Shown one piece after another: positions 1 through 5,013 of a DNA stretch of 5,013 nucleotides. The position numbers and the translations under genes are program-made. Source of the DNA: Planctomycetota bacterium (GTDB lineage: Bacteria; Planctomycetota; Planctomycetia; Pirellulales; Pirellulaceae); contig JAEZGD010000621.1 in NCBI GenBank assembly GCA_023417165.1, forward strand, positions 1 through 5,013, read 5' to 3'. How positions within the stretch are numbered: the stretch's first letter is position 1; every line of letters starts with the position of its first letter. The notes beneath the pieces are model-generated. The model was given only the letters and a program-made list of their open reading frames with translations, did no database searches and was not told where the DNA came from.

Positions 1-262
1 CATGCACACGCTCGATCCGGCCGAGCTCGATTTTCCCTTTCGCGGGCCGACGATGTTTCAAGGCTTGGAAGACTACCCGGAAGTGCTCGCCGATCCTGAT
101 GCGCTGCGCAAGGCCTACTTGCGCGAGTTCCAGGCCTTTGTGCAGAATGTGCAGCGCGGCTGCCGCACCCATAATCTCAACTATCGACAACTCAAGACCG
201 ACGAACCACTCGATGTGGCGCTTTCCAGTTACTTGGCGGGGCGTACCGCCAAAATCAAATAA
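1..262 (+). CDS. DUF58 domain protein, C-terminal end (5'-partial)
   Basis: This is the last ~86 residues of a DUF58 protein; the rest lies upstream of the window. The visible part matches the usual C-terminus of the family: an HTLDPAELDFPF stretch, a FQGLEDYPEVLADPDALR segment, a helix with AYLREFQAF, a basic-plus-Cys patch (QRGCRTHNLNYRQL), and the ending TDEPLDVALSSYLAGR. The TAA stop is at 260-262. The ATG at position 2 is almost certainly an internal Met, because it falls inside the conserved 'xHxLDPAE' strand. DUF58 proteins have a VWA-like fold and are commonly encoded between a MoxR AAA+ ATPase and membrane VWA proteins, which fits the genes that follow only 11 bases later, probably in one operon. 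The biochemical function of DUF58 is not settled. Family assignment is confident; the role is inferred from context. Confidence 0.9.
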   Translation, partial: MHTLDPAELDFPFRGPTMFQGLEDYPEVLADPDALRKAYLREFQAFVQNVQRGCRTHNLNYRQLKTDEPLDVALSSYLAGRTAKIK

Positions 263-273
263 GCCATAAGCTC

Positions 274-2496
274 TTGGCCGGTCCGATCGCTCACCTGTGG
301 AAATTTTGCCCTTTGGACTCCTTCCTTCCCAATCCGTTGTTAGCTTTCTGGCCTTTCGCCAGCGCAGCAATGCTGTTTTGGGGAGTGGCTGCGCTCGCGC
401 CGATCGTGATCCATTTGTGGAATCGGCGCCGCTATCGTGAAGTCCCCTGGGCAGCGATGGAATACCTGCTGGCGGCGATGCGCCGGCACTCGCGGCGCAT
501 CTTGATCGAGCAATGGATCCTGCTCGCCATTCGCACCTTGATCCTAGTGCTGTTTGCGGTAGCGCTCGCTCAACCGCTGTGGTCGTGGCTACCGAATCTG
601 AGCGGCGCGCTGAGCGGTGGCGGACAAACGCACTGGGTGCTCGTCATCGATGTTTCGTATTCGATGGCGGCCGACCGCGGCGGCAAATCACGGTTTGAAA
701 TCGCGAAGGAACTCGCCAGCCAGGTGGTGCAACAAAGCTCACAAGGCGATGGCTTCACGCTGATCGCTTTAGGGGACGCGCCGCAAGCAATCATCCGCGC
801 GCCGGCGTTCGATCCGAAGGATGTGCTTGAAGAGCTCGATGCTCTACGTTTGCAGCACGGCGGCGCGCGGCTTGGCAGTGGCCTGGCCGAGATCGAAACG
901 ATGGTGGCCGCCGCGCAAGAGAAGCAGCGCCGGCTGACCGACACGCGCATTTGTTTCTTTACCGATTTGGGGCGTACGACTTGGGAAGAAGCTGGCACCG
1001 CCGCCGTGCGCACGCGCGTGATGCGGCTGGCCGAGAAGAACGCCTTCCTGCTGTTTGATGTCGGCGACGAACAGACTCAGAACGCGGCCATTGTGGGATT
1101 AACGCTCCGCGATGCGCTGGTGGCTTTGAATCGCGACACCACCTTCGAAGTCGAGCTACAAAACTTCGGCAACGAGCCACGTCCTGGCGCCCAAGTCGAA
1201 TTGTGGATCGATGGCAGGCGCACCCATTCGCAGGCGGTCGATTTGCGCGGCGCCGCCAAGGCAGTTCTGGCGATGACGCATCGCTTTGAACTGCCTGGCG
1301 AACATCGCGTCGAAGCCCGCCTGGGCAGTGATGTCCTCGACGTCGACAATCACCGCTTTGCCAGCGTCCCAGTGCAGGAATCGTTGTCGGTGCTGTGTAT
1401 CCAAGGCGCGCCCGACGAAGCCAAGCATCTGGCCATTGCGCTCGAGCCGCAGCGCGGCGATCGCCCGTTGGTTCGCGCGGTGATCGCCACCGAGAGCGCG
1501 CTGCTGGAAAAGGACCTCACAGAATTTGATGCCGTGTTCCTGGCGAATGTCGGTCGCTTCAGCCGCGATGAGGCGGCTGTGCTGCGCCGTTACGTGAATC
1601 AAGGCGGAGGCCTGGCGATCTTCGTCGGCGATCAGGCGCAGCTCGACAACTACAACGAACAGCTGGGCGGCGCTGATGGCATCTTGCCAGTCACGTTTTC
1701 TGGGCTGGCGCAAACGTCGGAATATCGTTTGAATCCGCTTGACTATCGGCACCCGATCGTCGCCGCCTTTCAAGGACACGAGCGCGCCGGCTTGCTCACC
1801 ACCCCGATCTGGAAGTACGCGAGGATGGTTCCGCTCGCCGATTCGACCGCCCAAACGGCGCTTGCATTCGATAACGGTGACGCGGCGATTGTGACCGACG
1901 CCCGCGGCAAAGGACGCGTGGTGGTGGTCGCGACGGCCGCCTCGACGCAATCGGTCGATCGCAGCACTTCGCCGCCCACGCCTTGGACGGCGATGTCGAC
2001 CTGGCCCAGCTTTCCGCCATTGGTTCACGAGATGCTGGCTTACGCCATCAGCGGACGCCAGGCGCAGCGCAATGTGCTTGTAGGCGACTTGCTGACCGGC
2101 GTGCTACCTAATGCCACAGCGCAGCAAACAATGCAGATACTGGCTCCCGATGGACGGAGCGAACGCGTCTCGCTGAAAAGCCAAGGCGAGGACGCCATCT
2201 GGAGTTATAGCGACACGACCCTCAGCGGCATGTATGAAGCGAAGTTCGGCCCGCCGCTCGATTCGCAGCAGTTGTATGCGGTCAACGTCAATCCGCGCGA
2301 GAGCGATCTGACACGCGTCGATCCCGAAACCTTGCCAGAGGCGCTGCGCCGCGACGCTCCGTCCACCACGGCCGAACCGGCTGCACTTTCCACCGGTCGA
2401 TCGTGGGAGCTATTCCGCTTCTTTCTCGGCGCGGTGCTGGTGCTGCTATTGGTCGAAACCGTACTCGCCTGGCGTATTGGGAGTGGTGCACGATGA
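274..2496 (+). CDS. BatA-like membrane VWA protein with GATase-like domain
   Basis: A 740-residue membrane-anchored protein. Residues ~28-60 match the BatA/aerotolerance N-terminal module (helix, then IHLWNRRRYREVPWAAMEYL). A second helix is at ~81-103. The VWA domain (~120-262) has an intact DxSxS metal-site motif (D126, S128, S130) and TDLG at 230-233. The usual MIDAS Thr position reads HGGARLG, with no Thr. A beta-sandwich follows (~272-366), then a class-I-GATase-like fold (~370-557, from LSVLCIQGAP to GKGRVVVVATAAS), a second beta region (~597-672) and a C-terminal helix (~712-733). No GATase nucleophile Cys is evident. The basic loop between helices 1 and 2 and the basic tail predict that the large domains lie outside the cytoplasmic membrane. 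The start is uncertain: TTG at 274 is the longest, TTG at 313 also keeps the N-terminal module, and ATG at 370 would cut into it. No clear Shine-Dalgarno precedes any of them. It overlaps the next gene by 4 bases. Confidence 0.88.
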   Translation: MAGPIAHLWKFCPLDSFLPNPLLAFWPFASAAMLFWGVAALAPIVIHLWNRRRYREVPWAAMEYLLAAMRRHSRRILIEQWILLAIRTLILVLFAVALAQPLWSWLPNLSGALSGGGQTHWVLVIDVSYSMAADRGGKSRFEIAKELASQVVQQSSQGDGFTLIALGDAPQAIIRAPAFDPKDVLEELDALRLQHGGARLGSGLAEIETMVAAAQEKQRRLTDTRICFFTDLGRTTWEEAGTAAVRTRVMRLAEKNAFLLFDVGDEQTQNAAIVGLTLRDALVALNRDTTFEVELQNFGNEPRPGAQVELWIDGRRTHSQAVDLRGAAKAVLAMTHRFELPGEHRVEARLGSDVLDVDNHRFASVPVQESLSVLCIQGAPDEAKHLAIALEPQRGDRPLVRAVIATESALLEKDLTEFDAVFLANVGRFSRDEAAVLRRYVNQGGGLAIFVGDQAQLDNYNEQLGGADGILPVTFSGLAQTSEYRLNPLDYRHPIVAAFQGHERAGLLTTPIWKYARMVPLADSTAQTALAFDNGDAAIVTDARGKGRVVVVATAASTQSVDRSTSPPTPWTAMSTWPSFPPLVHEMLAYAISGRQAQRNVLVGDLLTGVLPNATAQQTMQILAPDGRSERVSLKSQGEDAIWSYSDTTLSGMYEAKFGPPLDSQQLYAVNVNPRESDLTRVDPETLPEALRRDAPSTTAEPAALSTGRSWELFRFFLGAVLVLLLVETVLAWRIGSGAR
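2479..2495 (+). promoter_or_regulatory. RBS and ATGA start overlap of second VWA gene
   Basis: GGGAG at 2479-2483 lies 9 bases before the ATG at 2493. This ATG overlaps the TGA stop of the preceding gene (ATGA, 2493-2496), the classic arrangement for translational coupling. The site decides the start of the second VWA gene. The in-frame upstream ATG at 2403 would force a ~94-base overlap with the C-terminal helix of the previous gene, and its extra residues do not resemble the family N-terminus. Confidence 0.65.
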
Positions 2497-3239
2497 CTCC
2501 CACATTGCTGGCCGCTCGTACCTGGCTCGACCGCATCTTTGCCACCGCGGCCCCCAGCCAAGGCGAAGGGATCGAGACCTCGATCGTTCATACCTGGCCG
2601 TGGCCTTTTTGGGTCACGCTGCTCGCGCTGATGGCCATGTTGGCCTTGGTCGTCGCCGTGTATCTGCGCGAACGCATCGCAGCGGCCGCGAGTTGGCGAG
2701 CGGTGTTGATCGGCCTGCGGCTGGCGGTGCTGGGCTTGGTGCTGTTCATGATGTATGGCTGGATGCGGCACCGGCATCGCACCGATTTGCCCGATGCGGT
2801 GATTGTGATCGACGATTCCGCCAGCATGGCCGTCATCGATCATTACGAAAAGCCAGAGGATCGTGCCGCGGTCGAGAAGCGCGTCCGCGCAGCGGGTCTG
2901 GATGAACCGACGCGCATCAACCTGGCCAAAACGCTCCTGCTCGAGCGAGATGCGCGGCTGTGGAACGAACTTGCGACGCGCTACAACTTAAAGGTCTATC
3001 GCATCGGCGAATCGACGCGCGTCGAATCTGCTCAAGGCGATGAACGCCTCGCTGCGCTGCGAGAACTCCAGGCCGAAGAACCGGCGAGCCGCCTGGGGCG
3101 CGGGTTGCGCGATGTGCTGGAAGGGCAGCGTGGACGGCCCACCGCGGCGATTGTGATCTTGAGCGACGGCATTACCACGGACGGGCGCTCGCTGAGCGAA
3201 ACCGCCGAATTCGCCCGGCGCAAAGCGATTCCGCTCTAA
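2493..3239 (+). CDS. Second VWA membrane protein, N-terminal piece ended by in-frame stop
   Basis: These 248 residues are the front of a protein that normally continues without a break into the reading frame at 3243-4910. Two membrane helices are visible at ~37-58 and ~68-90, joined by a basic loop (YLRERIAAAASWRA) predicted to be cytoplasmic. The VWA domain starts at ~101 with VIVIDDSASM, giving the metal-site residues D107, S109 and S111, and continues through PASRLGRGL (~198-205) to VILSDG (D225). It ends abruptly after ARRKAIPL. In VWA domains this is where the last core strand begins (typically 'P-L-Y/F-T-V-G-L-G'), and the bases after the TAA encode TVALGS in the same frame. So the stop cuts inside the VWA domain and probably replaces a Tyr codon. 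The piece lacks the beta-sandwich, the GATase-like domain and the C-terminal helix, and on its own would probably not fold fully. Translation is probably coupled to the preceding gene. Confidence 0.8.
   Translation: MTPTLLAARTWLDRIFATAAPSQGEGIETSIVHTWPWPFWVTLLALMAMLALVVAVYLRERIAAAASWRAVLIGLRLAVLGLVLFMMYGWMRHRHRTDLPDAVIVIDDSASMAVIDHYEKPEDRAAVEKRVRAAGLDEPTRINLAKTLLLERDARLWNELATRYNLKVYRIGESTRVESAQGDERLAALRELQAEEPASRLGRGLRDVLEGQRGRPTAAIVILSDGITTDGRSLSETAEFARRKAIPL
3237..3239 (+). other. In-frame TAA splitting the second VWA gene
   Basis: The reading frame is CCG CTC TAA ACG GTG GCG CTC GGC. Frame is unchanged on both sides: 2493, 3237 and 3243 are all in the same phase, so no insertion or deletion is involved. 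Removing this one codon gives a continuous protein of about 805 residues from 2493 to 4910. The family context (IPL-Y/F-TV-LG) suggests the original codon was TAT or TAC, one base change away from TAA. Possible causes are a nonsense mutation, a base-calling or assembly error, or readthrough. The intact, uninterrupted downstream frame argues that any mutation is recent. Confidence 0.85.
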
Positions 3240-3242
3240 ACG

Positions 3243-4910
3243 GTGGCGCTCGGCAGCGCTCGCGCGCCGCGCGATCTGCGGCTGCATGATCTGCTCGTGG
3301 ACGAAGTTGCCTTTGTGGGTGACTTGATCAACTTCGACGTCAAGCTCACCGCATCGGGCTATGCAGGCCAGCAAGCCACACTGCGGCTCAAGCGCGAAGG
3401 CGAGAGCGCGATCCTGGCCGAGAAGCAAATTACCATCGGCGAAGACGGCGCGACGACCTCGGAACGATTGAGCTTGCGTCCCACCGAGCAAGGCGAGTTT
3501 CGTTTTGTCGTGGAAGTGGAGCCGCTCGCCGGTGAAGCCAACATCACTAACAATCGTCAGGCGGCCACCGTACGTGTGCAGGACGAAGCGATCCGCGTCT
3601 TGCTGGTGCAGGCGTATCCGAACTATGAATACCGCTACTTAAAGAACCTGCTGGAACGCGAGCTCAACTCCAAGCCAGCGGCGGCCGACGAAACCGCCTT
3701 TCGCGTCGTGTTGCAAGAAGCCGACGCCAAGTACGAGCAGTTCGACAAGACGGCACTGAAGGACTTTCCGGTGCGTCGCGAAGATTTGTTTGCTTACGAC
3801 GTGCTGATCTTTGGCGATGTGAATCCGTCGTTCCTCAGCCGCTCGATGATGGACAACATTCGCGCGTTCGTCGAAGAGCGCGGTGGCGGCGTCATCTTTA
3901 CGTCGGGCCCGCGTTATACGCCGCTCGCGTATCGCGACACGCCGCTGCAATCGCTCTTTCCCATCGACCTGAGCACGGCTGTCGCACCCGATCCCAATCA
4001 GCCGATCACCCAAGGTTTTCGCCCGCGACCGACGCCACTAGGGATGTCTAGCGCGCCATTGCAGCTGGGTGATTCGCCGGCCGAGTCGCTGCGCATTTGG
4101 TCCGAGAAGTTGCCGCCGCTGTACTGGATGCTGGAAGCCCACGACCTGAAGCCTGGCGCGCGGGTGCTTGCCGAGCATCCCACGCGCACGAACACGCATG
4201 GACAGAACTTCCCGTTGATTGCGCTACAGTTTGTCGGCGCAGGCAAGGTGGTCTTTCATACGACGGACGAAACGTGGCGTTGGCGTTATCGGGCGGGCGA
4301 CCTGTATCTGTCGCGGTATTGGATTCAGATGATTCGCTACCTCAGCCGGTCAAAGCTGCTCGGCACCAATCGCCAGGTGGAACTAGTTGCCGATCCGCCG
4401 CAAGCTCGGCGCGATGAGGCCGTCCGTCTGCGCGTGCGATTCTTCGACGACCGGGCGGCGCCGGCCGAAGACGACGGCGTCACACTGATGCTTGAGCGCG
4501 AGGAAGGCCAACGCAAGTCGCTAACGCTGCATCGCGATGCTGCCGCGCGCGGCGTGTTTGCGGGCTCGGTCAGCAATTTGGCCGAAGGGCGCTATCGCGT
4601 GTGGATGGCTTCCCCAACGCTCGAAGGCAAACCGCCTGCCACGCAGTTCTCGGTCATCGAACCGCCTGGCGAACGCAATCGCTTGGAAACGGACCTCGCG
4701 GATCTGCGCGCGGCCGCCGAAAAAACGCAAGGCCGGTTTTATACCTTCGCCACCGCCAGCAAGCTCATCGACGACTTGCCCGCAGGGCGTCAGGTACGCA
4801 TCGAATCGATGCCACCCGAAGCGGTGTGGAATTATCCGCTGCTGGCCGCGGCGTTTGTCACACTGCTTGTTACCGAATGGTTACTAAGAAAGTACGTCGG
4901 ATTGCTATAA
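3243..4910 (+). CDS. Second VWA membrane protein, C-terminal piece (beta-sandwich, GATase-like, TM)
   Basis: This 555-residue open frame is the in-frame continuation of the gene at 2493. Residues 1-6 (GTG start, then ALGS) are the end of the VWA core strand. A beta-sandwich runs ~11-112, beginning DLRLHDLLVDEVAFVGD. A GATase-like domain spans ~117-345, from IRVLLVQAYPNYEYRYLKN through FAYDVLIFGD and RGGGVIFTSG to GAGKVVFHTTDETWRWR. The conserved-looking GDLYLSRYWIQMIRYLSR follows, then a second beta region (~377-472), a charged helix (PPGERNRLETDLADLRAA, ~474-491) and a C-terminal membrane helix (~529-547) ending LLRKYVGLL. No catalytic Cys of a true glutaminase is apparent. The GTG lies only 3 bases after the TAA and has no Shine-Dalgarno, so independent initiation is doubtful, although re-initiation by a terminating ribosome is possible. 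Alone, the piece has no N-terminal signal or helix to carry these domains across the membrane. I treat it as part of a split gene, not a separate gene. Confidence 0.75.
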   Translation: MALGSARAPRDLRLHDLLVDEVAFVGDLINFDVKLTASGYAGQQATLRLKREGESAILAEKQITIGEDGATTSERLSLRPTEQGEFRFVVEVEPLAGEANITNNRQAATVRVQDEAIRVLLVQAYPNYEYRYLKNLLERELNSKPAAADETAFRVVLQEADAKYEQFDKTALKDFPVRREDLFAYDVLIFGDVNPSFLSRSMMDNIRAFVEERGGGVIFTSGPRYTPLAYRDTPLQSLFPIDLSTAVAPDPNQPITQGFRPRPTPLGMSSAPLQLGDSPAESLRIWSEKLPPLYWMLEAHDLKPGARVLAEHPTRTNTHGQNFPLIALQFVGAGKVVFHTTDETWRWRYRAGDLYLSRYWIQMIRYLSRSKLLGTNRQVELVADPPQARRDEAVRLRVRFFDDRAAPAEDDGVTLMLEREEGQRKSLTLHRDAAARGVFAGSVSNLAEGRYRVWMASPTLEGKPPATQFSVIEPPGERNRLETDLADLRAAAEKTQGRFYTFATASKLIDDLPAGRQVRIESMPPEAVWNYPLLAAAFVTLLVTEWLLRKYVGLL

Positions 4911-4926
4911 CACGCTGTGGCTTGCA

Positions 4927-4956
4927 TTGTTTCACGCGAGGGCAGGGGGATAGAAT
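4927..4956 (+). promoter_or_regulatory. Possible sigma70-type promoter for downstream gene
   Basis: TAGAAT at 4951-4956 matches the -10 consensus TATAAT at five of six positions. A weak -35 candidate, TTGTTT at 4927-4932, lies 18 bases upstream; TTGCAT at 4922-4927 is a similar match but 23 bases away. This is the first non-coding gap of any size in the window (79 bases), and a new gene begins after it, so a fresh transcription start is plausible. It is judged by eye only. Confidence 0.4.
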
Positions 4957-4968
4957 AAGACTATCTCC
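4946..4968 (+). repeat. Small inverted repeat in the intergenic region
   Basis: GGGGATAG (4946-4953) can pair with CTATCTCC (4961-4968) across a 7-base loop (AATAAGA), giving 8 pairs with one G-U. It overlaps the candidate -10 element and sits just before the Shine-Dalgarno. No T-run follows, so it does not look like an intrinsic terminator. It could be an operator, a 5' leader hairpin or chance. Confidence 0.4.
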
Positions 4969-4976
4969 AGGAAGGA
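4969..4976 (+). promoter_or_regulatory. Shine-Dalgarno AGGAAGGA before the start at 4990
   Basis: AGGAAGGA is a strong purine-rich match to the anti-Shine-Dalgarno sequence. It lies 13 bases before the ATG at 4990, somewhat farther than the usual 5-10. It supports a real gene start there and is clearer than any ribosome binding site upstream of the first VWA gene. Confidence 0.5.
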
Positions 4977-4989
4977 CGCAAACGGACTC

Positions 4990-5013
4990 ATGCAGCTTCA
5001 TCCACTTCAACAG
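4990..5013 (+). CDS. Start of an unidentified downstream gene (3'-partial)
   Basis: Only eight codons are visible (MQLHPLQQ), open to the window edge. Support comes from the AGGAAGGA motif, the candidate promoter and the end of the preceding gene at 4910. Eight residues are too few to assign a family. Loci of this type often continue with further envelope or VWA-associated genes, but the 79-base gap with its own promoter-like signal suggests this gene may be a separate transcription unit. Confidence 0.45.

Noticed and set aside
1156..2028. Long (290-codon) open frame on the minus strand
   Set aside because: It lies wholly opposite the well-supported BatA-like gene. Its translation is Arg-rich and low in recognisable structure, as expected for an antisense shadow in GC-rich coding DNA.
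2403..2492. Upstream ATG extension of the second VWA gene
   Set aside because: It would overlap the C-terminal membrane helix of the previous gene. The ATG at 2493 has a GGGAG motif and the ATGA overlap, and its product begins suitably before the first helix.
2205..2843. 212-codon minus-strand open frame across the junction of the two VWA genes
   Set aside because: Its product is rich in His, Gln, Arg and Ser with no family resemblance, and both genes opposite it have clear domain support.
3237..3245. Frameshift as the cause of the split second VWA gene
   Set aside because: The upstream and downstream frames are identical in phase; only a stop codon separates them.
1288..4676. Similar short strings CTGCCTGGCGAAC (near 1290) and CCGCCTGGCGAAC (near 4663)
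   Set aside because: These are short coding matches (L/P-P-G-E in different domain contexts), as expected by chance with biased codon use; no repeat structure is seen around them.
4946..4968. Intrinsic terminator after the second VWA gene
   Set aside because: The hairpin is not followed by a T-run and abuts the next gene's Shine-Dalgarno, so a terminator is not supported.

Overview
The window is a GC-rich, tightly packed stretch of bacterial chromosome with all genes on the + strand. Its gene families and layout are typical of Planctomycetes, probably the Pirellulales. That taxon call is inferred from family resemblance recalled from memory, not from a search. The locus is a Bat-like (aerotolerance-type) or MoxR-associated cluster: a DUF58 protein followed by large membrane-anchored von Willebrand factor A (VWA) proteins. 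A MoxR-type AAA+ ATPase would be expected upstream, outside the window.

Layout: (1) 1-262 is the C-terminal end of a DUF58 protein. (2) 274-2496 is a complete BatA-like protein: two N-terminal membrane helices, a VWA domain, a beta-sandwich, a glutamine-amidotransferase-like (GATase-like) domain and a C-terminal membrane helix. It probably uses a TTG start. (3) 2493-4910 is a second protein of the same architecture. It starts by an ATGA overlap with gene 2 and is split by a single in-frame TAA at 3237-3239, so it reads as a 248-residue N-terminal piece and a 555-residue C-terminal piece in the same frame. (4) 4911-4989 is a short intergenic region with a possible promoter, a small inverted repeat and a ribosome binding site. 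(5) From 4990 a new reading frame begins and runs off the window.

The two large proteins share a domain order along nearly their whole length and look like diverged relatives. The positive-inside rule predicts that in both the VWA and following domains lie outside the cytoplasmic membrane, held by helices at both ends. By analogy with MoxR/DUF58/VWA systems they may form a membrane complex acting in envelope stress or protein maturation, but the exact role in this group is unknown.

I found no mobile element, CRISPR array, tRNA or rRNA. The only strong anomaly is the in-frame stop in the second VWA gene. It could be a real nonsense mutation, a one-base sequence error or, less likely, a recoded stop. 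I see no undescribed system here.
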